A stretch of 56,440 bases of DNA from Paracraurococcus lichenis (GTDB lineage: Bacteria; Pseudomonadota; Alphaproteobacteria; Acetobacterales; Acetobacteraceae). The stretch spans positions 1-56,440 of the forward strand of contig NZ_JAUTWS010000040.1 of NCBI RefSeq assembly GCF_030657435.1, read 5' to 3'. Of this stretch, positions 48,241 through 56,440 are shown in pieces. The notes beneath the pieces were generated by a model that saw nothing but the letters and a program-made list of their open reading frames with translations, was not told the origin of the DNA and did no database searches. A program made the position numbers and the translations under genes. Positions within the stretch are counted from its first letter, which is position 1; the number at the start of each line of letters is the position of its first letter.

Positions 48241-49740
48241 ATGCGCCTCCGCTTCGGCCTCATCCTCGCCGCACTCCTCGCTGCCGGCCCGGGTTTCGCC
48301 CAGGGTCTCCGCATCGGCCTGCAGGAGGATCCCGACGCGCTGGACCCGATGCTCGGCACGACCTTCGTCGGCCGCATCGTCTTCGCCGCGCTCTGCGACA
48401 AGCTGGTCGATCTCGACCGCGACCTGAACTACGTGCCGCAGCTCGCGACATCCTGGGACTGGGGCGAGGACGGCCGCACGCTGACCCTGCGGCTGCGCGA
48501 CGGCGTGGTGTTCCACGACGGCGAGCCGCTCGACGCCGAGGCGGTGCGGTTCAACCTCGACCGCTACCGCAGCACCACCGGCTCCCGCAGGCTCGCGGAA
48601 TTGCGGCCGGTGCAGGCGGTCGAGGTGGTGGACCCGATGACCGTGCGCATCCGCATGGCGCAGCCCTATGCGCCGCTGCTCGGCGTGCTGTCCGACCGCG
48701 CGGGCATGATGCTCTCGCCCAAGGCGGTGCAGGCGGCGGGCGCGCGCGTGGCGGATTCGCCGGTCTGCTCCGGCCCCTTCCGCTTCGTCCGGCGCGTGCC
48801 GCAGGACCGCATCCTGCTGGAGCGGTTCGAGCGCTACTGGAACGCCGGCGCCGTCCACCTGCAGCAGGTCACCTACCTGCCGATCCCGGCGGCCAATGTG
48901 CGCCTCGCCAATCTCCGCGCCGGTGCGCTCGACATGATGGAGCGCATCGCGCCGACCGACCTGAAGGAGGCCCGCGCGCAGCGTGGCCTGCGCGTCGCGG
49001 AGAGCGTCGCGCTCGGCTACTACACCATGTCGATCAATGTCGCGAACGGCCCGCGCGCCAAGGGGCCGCTCGGCACGCCCAAGGTGCGGGAGGCGCTGGA
49101 GGCTGCGATCGACCGCCGCGCCCTGAACCAGGTGGTCTTCGAGGGCGAATTCGTCCCGAGCAACCAGGCCCAGGCGCCCGGCAGCACCTTCTACAACGCC
49201 GACCGGCCCGTGCCGCCGCGCGACCTGGCGAAGGCGAAGCGGCTCCTGGCCGAGGCCGGGATGCCGAAGCCCGCCTTCACCCTGCTGGTCGCCAATACGC
49301 CGGTGGACCAGCAGGTGGCAGAGGTGATCCAGGCCATGGCCGCCGAGGCCGGCTTCGAGATCAGGGTGCAGACGCTCGAGGCCGGCGCGCTGACGGCGGC
49401 GACCGAGCGCGGCGACTATGACGCCGCCATCGTCCTCTGGTCGGGCCGCGCCGACCCGGACGCCAATGTGAGCATCTGGCTGCAGAGCGACGGCTTCATC
49501 AACTGGGGCCGCTATGCCAACCCGGATTTCGACCGGGCCCTGGCCGAGGCACGCTCGGTCACCGACACCGCGGCGCGGCAGGCAGCCTACCGCAAGGCCA
49601 GCGCCATCTACCTGGAGGAGCGGCCGCACCTCTTCCTCTACCACTACAAGCTCTTCTGGGGGATGAGCGACCGGGTCAGCGGCTTCCAGTCGCATCCCGA
49701 CGGGCTGATCCGCCTGCAGGGCGTGCGGCTGGGGCGGTAG
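48241..49740 (+). CDS. Peptide/nickel-type ABC transporter substrate-binding protein
   Basis: The 499-residue protein of the SBP_bac_5 family has a signal peptide (MRLRFGLILAALLAAGPGFA). It then shows LRIGLQEDPDALDPMLGT, LATSWDWGEDGRTLTLRLRDGVVFHDGEPL and AVRFNLDRYRST near the N-terminus, and YDAAIVLWSGRADPDANVSIW and FDRALAEARSV near the end. It binds oligopeptides or similar ligands. No permease or ATPase genes of this class are near. ATG 48241 is preferred to ATG 48232 for ribosome-site spacing. Confidence 0.9.
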   Translation: MRLRFGLILAALLAAGPGFAQGLRIGLQEDPDALDPMLGTTFVGRIVFAALCDKLVDLDRDLNYVPQLATSWDWGEDGRTLTLRLRDGVVFHDGEPLDAEAVRFNLDRYRSTTGSRRLAELRPVQAVEVVDPMTVRIRMAQPYAPLLGVLSDRAGMMLSPKAVQAAGARVADSPVCSGPFRFVRRVPQDRILLERFERYWNAGAVHLQQVTYLPIPAANVRLANLRAGALDMMERIAPTDLKEARAQRGLRVAESVALGYYTMSINVANGPRAKGPLGTPKVREALEAAIDRRALNQVVFEGEFVPSNQAQAPGSTFYNADRPVPPRDLAKAKRLLAEAGMPKPAFTLLVANTPVDQQVAEVIQAMAAEAGFEIRVQTLEAGALTAATERGDYDAAIVLWSGRADPDANVSIWLQSDGFINWGRYANPDFDRALAEARSVTDTAARQAAYRKASAIYLEERPHLFLYHYKLFWGMSDRVSGFQSHPDGLIRLQGVRLGR

Positions 49741-49770
49741 CGGATGGGCCCGGGCGCGGGGAGGGGATCG

Positions 49771-50703
49771 TCACCCGCGCAGCGTCGCGTGCCAGCGCAG
49801 CACCGCCAGCGCCCCGGCCCGCAGCAGGCGCTGGTGCAGCAGCCAGCGCTCGGCCTCCGTCACCAGGGCCGCCGCCTCCGCCGCGCCGGCCGGGCGGGTG
49901 CCGTCGCGGAGGCCGGCGAGCAGCGTCTGCCAGGCTTCCGTCGCCGCGGCGGCATGGCGGGGGCCGAGGGATTCCGTGACATGCAGGGCGAAGCCGGCCG
50001 CCTGCAGCGCCGTCTCCACCGCGGCGCGCGGCGGCGGCGGCGCGGCGCGGCCGTCGAGCGTCAGCCAGCGGGCGAGGCCGGGCACCTCGCCCTCCGCCAT
50101 CGCCACCGTCTCCAGCAACACGAGCTGGCCGGCGGGCTTGATCGCCGTGGCCAGGGCCTGGCAGAGCGGCCCGGGTGCGGCGCCGGCCTGCATCGGTTCC
50201 AGCGCCAGGGCGTGGTGGTGGTAGCGGGCGCGGAAGGCGGGCGCTGCGGGATCCCAGGGCTGCACCGCGACGCGGCGGCCGAAGGGTCGCACCAGCGGCG
50301 CCAGGCGCTCCGTCAGCCAGGGGTCGTGCTGATGCGCCGCGACCCAGGCGCCGCGCTGCCCGGCCAGCGCCGCCGCGGCGCCGCCGCCGTCCCGCCCGAC
50401 CAGCAGCACCGTGGTCGCGGGCGAGAGCGGGAGGAGGAAGGCGAGGCGCAGCACCTCCGCCTCTCCCCCCGGGGTCAGGAAGCCGGGGCCCCAGAGGCGG
50501 TCGATCCAGAGGGCGCGGGCCTCGGCCGCTGAGAGGGTTGGGGCGGCGGGTCCTGCCGCGGGCACCGGGGCGGCCTCTGCCGTGCCGCGAGGCATTTCCC
50601 CGGCGGGCATCGCCACCCGGAACCGCCGGCCAAGCGACCGCCACCGCGCCAGGAGATCCCAGGCGGCGAAGAGGCGGCCGGCGGGCAGCGTGAGCAGCGG
50701 CAT
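49771..50703 (-). CDS. Methyltransferase-like protein of unknown function
   Basis: The 310-residue protein has the outline of a class I SAM-dependent methyltransferase. ATTVLLVGRDGGGAAAALAGQ lies in the position of motif I, FGRRVAVQPWDPAAPAFR in that of motif II, and PAGQLVLLETVAMAEGEVPGLARW in that of motif III. The usual acidic residue after strand 2 is not clear, so methyl transfer is only inferred. Start ATG 50703 is chosen; a GGAGGGAGGGG site lies about a dozen bases away. It is a lone minus-strand gene between two transport loci. Confidence 0.6.
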   Translation of the reverse strand: MPLLTLPAGRLFAAWDLLARWRSLGRRFRVAMPAGEMPRGTAEAAPVPAAGPAAPTLSAAEARALWIDRLWGPGFLTPGGEAEVLRLAFLLPLSPATTVLLVGRDGGGAAAALAGQRGAWVAAHQHDPWLTERLAPLVRPFGRRVAVQPWDPAAPAFRARYHHHALALEPMQAGAAPGPLCQALATAIKPAGQLVLLETVAMAEGEVPGLARWLTLDGRAAPPPPRAAVETALQAAGFALHVTESLGPRHAAAATEAWQTLLAGLRDGTRPAGAAEAAALVTEAERWLLHQRLLRAGALAVLRWHATLRG

Positions 50704-51155
50704 CGGTCGGTCGGCCCCTCCCTCCGGAGGCCGCCGCGAACGAAGCATGTCCCGGGTGAAGGAAGGGTGTGGACGGATGGGGGCCGTGGCGATGCGGGGC
50801 GGCGTCGTGACGCGAACCGGCACGCCCGGCGATGCGCCGTCGCGCCCCCGCTTCGCAACCAGGTCCTCGACTGCCAGCCAGCGGCGTCGGGCGAGCGCCG
50901 GCCTCCGGCCATGCCGTCCCTTGACCCACCTCAATGCCGCCTTGCCCGATCCTCCGCATCCTCGGCGGCGGATGCTGCAGGCCGGGACCCTATCCCCTCG
51001 CGACGCTGACGCCAGCTTTTCCCCGGGACGCCCATGCAGCAGGTGACGCGCCGCGGCGGTCCTGTCGCGGCGGGCGCGGCCGGATCGGCCTATGCTGGGC
51101 CGCAGCATCGCGGGGCCGATGGCGCGACCCCGGCCGCGGCGAACCGAGGGATCCG
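50704..51155. other. 452-base divergent gap
   Basis: No supported gene is present between the methyltransferase-like gene and the HlyD-type gene. The open frames are compositional. The region must hold promoters for both directions but shows no clear -35/-10 pair. The ribosome site before 51156 is GAACCGAGGGATCCG. Confidence 0.5.
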
Positions 51156-52271
51156 ATGGACACCGATGAGCTGAGGCAGCAGCAGGCACCGGCGGCCGCC
51201 CCGCCCGGGGGCGGCCTGGTCCCGGTCCGCGAGCCGCTGCCGGTCCCGCAGCCCCCCGCCGCCCCGGCACGCCCGCGCCGGCGCGCCCTGCTCGCCCTGG
51301 CGCTGCTGGCCCTGGCGGGGGCGGGCGGCGGCTTCGCCACTTGGCGCCACCTGCAGCAGCTCCGGGCCCTGCCGCCCGGCATCGCCGCGGCCAATGGCCG
51401 GATCGAGGCCGACCAGGTGGATATCGCCACGAAATATGCCGGCCGGCTGGAGGCCGTGCTGGTGGACGAGGGCGCCATGGTCCATGCCGGCCAGGTGCTC
51501 GCGCAGATGGACACGCGCGAGCTGCAGGCGGCGCTGCGCCAGGCCGAGGCGCAGACCCGCCAGGCCCAGCGCGGCCTGGAGGCGAAGCGGGCGACGGTGG
51601 CGCAGCAGCGCAGCCAGCTCGGCCTCGCCCAAGCCGAGCTGGACCGCGCGCGGAGCCTGCTGCAGACCGGCGCCGGGACGCGGCAGGTCTTCGACCAGCG
51701 CCAGGCGGCGCGCGACGCCGCCGAGGCGACCCTCGCCGCCGCCGAGGCCGCGGTGGCCGAGGCCGCCCAGGCGGTGGAGGCGGCGACCGAGGCGGCCGAG
51801 CGCATCCGCACCCAGATCGCCGACAGCACGCTGACGGCGCCGATCGACGGCCGCGTGCAGTACCGGCTTGCCCGCAGCGGCGAGGTGCTGGCGGCGGGCG
51901 GGCGGGTGCTGACCCTGCTCGACATCTCCTATGTCTACATGACGGTCTTCCTGCCGACCGAGGAGGCCGGCCGCCTGCCGCTCGGCAGCGAGGCGCGCAT
52001 CGTGCTGGACGCGCTGCCGGACTATGTCATCCCGGCCACCGTCACCTTCGTCTCGCCGCAGGCGCAGTTCACCCCGAAGCAGGTCGAGACCCGCAGCGAG
52101 CGCGACCGGCTGATGTTCCGCATCAAGCTGCGCATCGATGCCGATCTGCTCCGCCGCCATGCCGAGGAGGTGCGGACCGGCCTGCCGGGCATGGGCTATG
52201 TGCGGCTGGGCCCGGAGGTCGCCTGGCCCGCCTGGCTGCAGCCGGGGCCGCGCCGGGGGACCACCCCGTGA
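51156..52271 (+). CDS. HlyD-family membrane fusion protein
   Basis: The 371-residue protein has a cytoplasmic Pro-rich start, one membrane helix (about residues 48-68) and a biotinyl-lipoyl-like domain. ANGRIEADQVDIATKYAGRL begins near 78, and VDEGAMVHAGQVLAQMDTRE follows. A long coiled coil (about 125-220, rich in Ala, Gln and Arg) precedes a beta-barrel with STLTAPIDGRVQYRLARSGEV. It matches YhiI/YbhG proteins that join an ABC pump to an outer-membrane channel. Its stop overlaps the next GTG start by four bases. No outer-membrane factor is adjacent. Confidence 0.9.
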   Translation: MDTDELRQQQAPAAAPPGGGLVPVREPLPVPQPPAAPARPRRRALLALALLALAGAGGGFATWRHLQQLRALPPGIAAANGRIEADQVDIATKYAGRLEAVLVDEGAMVHAGQVLAQMDTRELQAALRQAEAQTRQAQRGLEAKRATVAQQRSQLGLAQAELDRARSLLQTGAGTRQVFDQRQAARDAAEATLAAAEAAVAEAAQAVEAATEAAERIRTQIADSTLTAPIDGRVQYRLARSGEVLAAGGRVLTLLDISYVYMTVFLPTEEAGRLPLGSEARIVLDALPDYVIPATVTFVSPQAQFTPKQVETRSERDRLMFRIKLRIDADLLRRHAEEVRTGLPGMGYVRLGPEVAWPAWLQPGPRRGTTP

Positions 52272-55012
52272 AGCTCGCGCTGCGGCCGGCCCTGGCGGCG
52301 CCGGCCGGGCCGGTCGCGGCGCTCGAGGGGGTCGGGCTGCGCTACGGCAGGCTCGCCGCGCTGGACGGCGTGACGCTCGAGATCCCGGCCGGCTGCATGG
52401 TCGGCCTGGTCGGGCCGGACGGCGTCGGCAAGTCCAGCCTGCTGGCGCTCGTTTCCGGCGCGCGGCGGGTGCAGCAGGGGCGGGTGACGGTGCTGGGCGG
52501 CGACATGGCCGCCCCCCGCCACCGCGAGGCGGCCTGCCCGCGCATTGCCTATATGCCGCAGGGGCTGGGGCGGAACCTCTACCCCGATCTCAGCGTGCGG
52601 GAGAATGTCGACTTCTTCGCCCGCCTCTTCGGCCAGGGCCGGGCGGAGCGGGAGGCGCGGATCGCCCGGCTGCTCGCCGCGACCGGGCTCGCGCCCTTCC
52701 CCGACCGTGCGGCGCGGCAGCTCTCGGGCGGCATGAAGCAGAAGCTCGGCCTCTGCTGCGCCCTGGTGCACGATCCGGAGCTGCTGATCCTCGACGAGCC
52801 GACCACCGGCGTCGATCCGCTCTCCCGCCGGCAGTTCTGGGCGCTGGTGGGGCAGATGCGGGCGCAGCAGCCGGGCATGAGCGTGCTGGTGGCGACCGCC
52901 TATATGGAGGAGGCGGAGGGCTTCGACTGGCTGGTGGCGATGGATGCCGGCCGCGTGCTGGCGACCGGCACGCCGGCCGCGCTGCGCGCCCGGACCGGCA
53001 CGGCGACGCTGGAGGAGGCCTTCGTCGCCCTGCTGCCGGAAGCCCGGCGCAGCGGCCACCGGAAGCTGGTCATCCCGGCGCGGAGCGTCGCGGCGGGGGC
53101 GGCGCCGGCGATCGAGGCGCGCGGGCTCACTTGCGTCTTCGGCGACTTCACCGCGGTGGATGGCGTCGACCTCTCCGTCGGGCGCGGCGAGATCTTCGGC
53201 TTCCTCGGCTCCAATGGCTGCGGCAAGACCACGACGATGAAGATGCTGACCGGCCTGCTGCCGGCGACGGCGGGCGAGGCGCGGCTCTTCGGCCGGCCGG
53301 TCGATGCGCGCGATCCGGAGTCCCGCCGGCGCGTCGGCTACATGTCGCAGTCCTTCTCGCTCTATGGCGAGCTGACGGTGCGGCAGAACCTCGACCTGCA
53401 TGCGAGGCTGTTCGACCTGCCGCGCGAGGCGGCGCGGGCGCGCATCGCGGCGCTCGCCGCGCGCTTCGGCCTGGCGGAGCAGATGGAGGCGAATGCCGGC
53501 GCGCTGCCGCTCGGCCTGCGCCAGCGCCTCTCCCTGGCCGTCGCGGTGCTGCACGAGCCGGAGATGCTGATCCTCGACGAGCCGACCTCGGGCGTCGATC
53601 CGGTGGCGCGCGACGCCTTCTGGGAGCTGCTGGTCGACCTCTCCCGCCGGCAGGGTGTCACGATCTTCGTCTCGACGCATTTCATGAACGAGGCGGCGCG
53701 CTGCGACCGCATCTCGCTCATGCATGCGGGCCGCATCCTGGCGACCGGCGCACCGGCGGCCCTGGTCGCGGCGCGCGGTGCGGCCAGCCTGGACGAGGCC
53801 TTCGTCGGCTATCTCGAGGAAGCCGCGGGTGCCGAGGCCGCCATCGCCGCCGCCCCGTCGCCCCCGCCGGTGCGCGCCGCCGCGGCGGCGCCGGGCCTGC
53901 GGCGGATGCTCGCCATCGCCATGCGGGAGGGGCTGGAGCTGCTGCGCGACCGGGTGCGGCTGGCCTTCGCGCTCTTCGGCACCATGCTGCTGATGTTCGT
54001 CTTCGGCATCGGCATCAACATGGATGTCGAGGGACTGGCCTTCGCCGCGCTCGACCGCGACGGGACGCCGGAGAGCCGCGGCTATATCCAGGAATTCGCC
54101 GGCTCCCGCTACTTCGTCGAGCATGCGCCGATCGCCGACGGCGCGACGCTGGAGCGGCGGCTGCGCAGCGGCGAATTGCGCGTCGCGATCGAGATCCCGC
54201 CCGGCTTCGGCCGCGACGTCATCCGCGGCCGGCCGACGGAGGTCGCCGCCTGGATCGACGGCGCCATGCCCTTCCAGGCGGAGACGGCGCAGGGCTATGT
54301 GCAGGGCGTGCACCTGGACTGGCTGGCTGGCCTGGCGCAGCGGCTGAACGCGGCGCCTTCACCGCCGGTGGCGAGCCTGGTGACGCGTTTCCGCTACAAC
54401 CAGGACTTCAAGAGCCTCTACGCCATGGTGCCCGGCACCATCGCGATCCTGCTGGTCTTCATCCCCGCCATCCTGACGGCGCTCGGCGTGGTGCGGGAGA
54501 AGGAGCTGGGCTCGATCACCAACCTCTATGTCACGCCGACGCGGCGGCACGAGTTCCTGCTCGGCAAGCAGCTTCCCTATGTGATGCTGGCGATGCTGAA
54601 TTACGGCCTGCTGGTCGCCGCCGCCGTGTTCGCCTTCGGCGTGCCGCTGAAGGGCAGCCTGCCGGCGCTGACGCTCGCCGCGCTGCTCTATGTGCTGGCG
54701 ACGACCGGCATCGGGCTGCTGATGTCCGCCTTCACCCGCACCCAGATCGCGGCGCTGTTCGGCACCGCCATCCTGACGACGGTGCCGGCGCAGCAATTCT
54801 CCGGCCTGGTCGTGCCGACCTCGACGCTGACGGGCGCCGCCGCGCTCATCGGCAGCCTCTTCCCGACTACCTATTTCGTGCGCGCCAGCGTCGGCGTCTT
54901 CACCAAGGCGCTGGGCTTCCGCGAGCTGGCCTCCACCCTTCTCGCGCTCGCGGCCTTCTTCCCGGTGCTGGCGCTGCTCAGCATCGCCGCCCTGCGCAAG
55001 CAGGAGGACTGA
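52268..55012 (+). CDS. Fused ABC transporter with two ATPase domains and an ABC-2 permease (RbbA type)
   Basis: This 914-residue protein has two ATPase halves and a membrane half. ATPase 1 has Walker A GPDGVGKSS, signature LSGGMKQKLGL and Walker B LLILDEPTTGVDP. ATPase 2 has GSNGCGKTT, a degenerate signature LPLGLRQRLSL and LILDEPTSGVDP. The C-terminal third has an ABC-2 permease with one early helix and a cluster of helices (near residues 720-910). E. coli RbbA has this layout and has been linked to ribosomes as well as transport. The start is GTG 52268. It works with HlyD upstream and the permease downstream. Confidence 0.92.
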   Translation: MKLALRPALAAPAGPVAALEGVGLRYGRLAALDGVTLEIPAGCMVGLVGPDGVGKSSLLALVSGARRVQQGRVTVLGGDMAAPRHREAACPRIAYMPQGLGRNLYPDLSVRENVDFFARLFGQGRAEREARIARLLAATGLAPFPDRAARQLSGGMKQKLGLCCALVHDPELLILDEPTTGVDPLSRRQFWALVGQMRAQQPGMSVLVATAYMEEAEGFDWLVAMDAGRVLATGTPAALRARTGTATLEEAFVALLPEARRSGHRKLVIPARSVAAGAAPAIEARGLTCVFGDFTAVDGVDLSVGRGEIFGFLGSNGCGKTTTMKMLTGLLPATAGEARLFGRPVDARDPESRRRVGYMSQSFSLYGELTVRQNLDLHARLFDLPREAARARIAALAARFGLAEQMEANAGALPLGLRQRLSLAVAVLHEPEMLILDEPTSGVDPVARDAFWELLVDLSRRQGVTIFVSTHFMNEAARCDRISLMHAGRILATGAPAALVAARGAASLDEAFVGYLEEAAGAEAAIAAAPSPPPVRAAAAAPGLRRMLAIAMREGLELLRDRVRLAFALFGTMLLMFVFGIGINMDVEGLAFAALDRDGTPESRGYIQEFAGSRYFVEHAPIADGATLERRLRSGELRVAIEIPPGFGRDVIRGRPTEVAAWIDGAMPFQAETAQGYVQGVHLDWLAGLAQRLNAAPSPPVASLVTRFRYNQDFKSLYAMVPGTIAILLVFIPAILTALGVVREKELGSITNLYVTPTRRHEFLLGKQLPYVMLAMLNYGLLVAAAVFAFGVPLKGSLPALTLAALLYVLATTGIGLLMSAFTRTQIAALFGTAILTTVPAQQFSGLVVPTSTLTGAAALIGSLFPTTYFVRASVGVFTKALGFRELASTLLALAAFFPVLALLSIAALRKQED

Positions 55013-55015
55013 GCC

Positions 55016-56134
55016 GTGCGGCGGCTCAGGACCATCCTCTGGCTCGGGCTGAAGGAGCTGCGGAGCCTCGCCGCCGATCCGGTGCTCGCGCTGTTCATGG
55101 TCTATGCCTTCAGCGCCGCCATCTATTCGCAGGCGACCGGCATCACCTACGAGCTGCGCAATGCCTCGGTGTCCATCCTGGACGAGGACCGCTCCCAGCT
55201 CTCCGCCCGGCTGCGCGATGCGCTGCTGCCGCCCTTCTTCCGGCCGCCGGAGCCGATCGGCGCGGCGGAGGTGGGCCCGCGGATGGACACGGCGCGCGAC
55301 ACCTTCGTCCTCGACATCCCGCCCAATTTCCAGCGCGACCTCGCGGCCGGCCGCCATCCGGAACTCCAGCTCAACGTGGATGCGACCGCGATGAGCCAGG
55401 CCGGCATCGGCGCGGGCTACCTGCAGCAGATCGTGGCGCAGGAGATCGCGACCTTCCTCGGCCGGACGGAGACGGTGCCGGTCGCGCTGCGGATGCGCAC
55501 CGCCTTCAACCCGAACAACGAGTCCGGCTGGTTCGTCGGCGTGGTCGGGCTGATCAACAACGTCACCATGCTGGCGGTGCTGCTGGCCGGCGCGGCGGTG
55601 ATCCGGGAGAGGGAGCACGGCACGTTGGACCACCTGCTGGTCATGCCGGTCTCGCCGCTCGAGATCGCGCTGGCCAAGCTGTGGTCGAACGGGCTGGTCA
55701 TCACGGTCGCGACCGGCCTCTCGCTCTGGTTCGTGGTGCATGAGGCGGTGGGGATGCCGATCGCCGGTTCCGTCCCGCTCTTCCTGCTCGGCGTCGCGCT
55801 CTACCTGTTCTTCGCCACCGCGGTCGGGCTGCTGCTCGGCACCGCGGCGCGGTCCATGCCGCAGCTCGGCCTGCTGTTCATCCTGGTCGTGCTGCCGATG
55901 AACATCCTCTCCGGCGGCAATTCGCCCTTCGAGAGCATGCCGCGGGCGCTGCAGATCGTCATGAGCGCCTTCCCCTCCACGCATTTCGTCGCCTTCGCCC
56001 AGGCGATCCTGTACCGCGGCGCCGGGCTGGATATCGTCTGGCCGCAATTCCTGGCGACCGGGGGGGTCGGCGGGCTGGTCATGGCGGTGGCGCTGCTGCG
56101 GTTCCGGCGGTCGATCGCGCAGGCGGTGGGGTAG
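55016..56134 (+). CDS. ABC-2 type transporter permease (YhhJ-like)
   Basis: The 372-residue permease has an N-terminal helix, a long extracytoplasmic part (SILDEDRSQLSARLRDALLP, FVLDIPPNFQRDLAAGRHPE) and five or more C-terminal helices. These include VVGLINNVTMLAVLLAGAAVI and the REREHGTLDHLLVMPVSPLEI motif that contacts the ATPase. It starts with GTG three bases after the RbbA-type gene stop, so the three genes form one export operon, substrate unknown. Confidence 0.92.
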   Translation: MRRLRTILWLGLKELRSLAADPVLALFMVYAFSAAIYSQATGITYELRNASVSILDEDRSQLSARLRDALLPPFFRPPEPIGAAEVGPRMDTARDTFVLDIPPNFQRDLAAGRHPELQLNVDATAMSQAGIGAGYLQQIVAQEIATFLGRTETVPVALRMRTAFNPNNESGWFVGVVGLINNVTMLAVLLAGAAVIREREHGTLDHLLVMPVSPLEIALAKLWSNGLVITVATGLSLWFVVHEAVGMPIAGSVPLFLLGVALYLFFATAVGLLLGTAARSMPQLGLLFILVVLPMNILSGGNSPFESMPRALQIVMSAFPSTHFVAFAQAILYRGAGLDIVWPQFLATGGVGGLVMAVALLRFRRSIAQAVG

Positions 56135-56305
56135 GGGAAGCGGCGCCGGCGTGGCGGCGGTCCGGCCCCTTCGTTCCCCCTGGCCCGGGGCCCGTTTCGA
56201 GGAAGCAGAGCGGGCCGTCGCAACCCCGGGGCGGGGTGGGGCGGGCGCTTGTGGGCGCGCCGGCCGCTGCGACCTCAAGCGGGTCGAGGCTGCAGATTCT
56301 TCTTC

Positions 56306-56323
56306 TCACTCACGTGTGAGTGA
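56306..56323. promoter_or_regulatory. Perfect inverted repeat, TetR-type operator candidate
   Basis: TCACTCAC-GT-GTGAGTGA is two perfect 8-base arms with a two-base spacer. AT-rich GTATATTGTATG follows, resembling a -10 region. Such ACTCAC/GTGAGT palindromes occur at operators of TetR-family genes next to efflux systems. The regulator would be outside the window. Confidence 0.55.
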
Positions 56324-56412
56324 AGTATATTGTATGCGTTCAGGCGATGCCTTGGACGTCTCCTCCCAGCGATCTGCGCCGCGACCTGGGGTCGGGTGCA
56401 TCGATTGCCACT

Positions 56413-56438
56413 CGGGCCGGTGGGCAACCACCGGCCCG
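56413..56438 (+). terminator. Perfect hairpin with GCAA loop at the window end
   Basis: CGGGCCGGTGG (56413-56423) pairs perfectly with CCACCGGCCCG (56428-56438) around GCAA, a GNRA-type tetraloop. What follows is outside the window, so a terminator cannot be confirmed. Confidence 0.4.
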
Positions 56439-56440
56439 CT

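Larger units (their letters stand above)
56135..56440. other. End-of-window gap with operator-like palindrome
   Basis: No complete gene is seen. The AT-rich part 56290-56340 contains the inverted repeat described at 56306-56323. A short frame beginning ATG 56334 stays open to the end but has no recognisable content. The last bases form a strong hairpin. Confidence 0.5.

Noticed and set aside
56334..56440. Open frame from ATG 56334 to the window end
   Set aside because: Only 35 codons are visible, they include the stem of a strong hairpin and match nothing, so a gene cannot be supported.

Overview
The window is a GC-rich, almost fully coding stretch of an alphaproteobacterial chromosome, most likely from a Roseomonas-like member of the Acetobacteraceae. 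The pointers are the block rho-hemJ-HAD-hemH-hemE followed by ppsR (RP001 family) and maf, the short alphaproteobacterial HPr kinase, aapJQMP transporter genes, two orphan TRAP-type binding proteins and a paa cluster. Taxonomy is inferred from gene content only. No rRNA, tRNA or CRISPR array was seen.

Region by region: 1-740 holds a broken IS5-type transposase. 821-3876 (minus strand) holds a Mesh1-like HD hydrolase, a HepT/MntA toxin-antitoxin pair, a truncated haemoglobin and an MFS transporter. 3966-9194 (minus) holds rho, with repeated hairpins at its 3' end, and the haem genes hemJ, hemH and hemE with a HAD phosphatase. 9195-9494 is the probable chromosomal replication origin (hemE/ppsR gap, DnaA-like boxes and seven GANTC sites); ppsR and maf leave it rightwards.

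11009-19814 is metabolic: a papain-like unknown, an FG-GAP repeat protein, a thiolase/DUF35/SDR operon facing an acyl-CoA dehydrogenase, a cupin, folE and a PHB depolymerase. 20434-26048 holds a small secreted protein, two TRAP binding proteins around a YoaK protein, uppP and a PLP dehydratase.

26154-30312 is a tightly overlapping regulatory operon: hprK, rapZ, a mannose-type EIIA, HPr and enzyme I, with no sugar-transport EIIB/EIIC. 30645-36102 holds a haem-binding-like secreted protein, a 54-residue unreported-looking small gene, a GMC oxidoreductase, a class A penicillin-binding protein and a degenerate histidine kinase. 36576-42886 is aapJQMP (promoter visible) followed by kup.

43417-48024 is paaX and paaABCDE (phenylacetyl-CoA epoxidase). 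It is followed by a peptide-type binding protein, a methyltransferase-like protein, and an HlyD / double-ATPase ABC / ABC-2 permease operon (RbbA-YhhJ type). The window ends in a perfect inverted repeat that looks like a TetR-type operator.

The most interesting observations are the origin with its GANTC cluster and broken flanking synteny, the hairpin with rho's stop codon in its loop, the kinase-like protein that has kept its H-box but lost its ATP-binding boxes, the PTS regulatory operon with a variant RapZ P-loop, and the small gene at 31401-31565.
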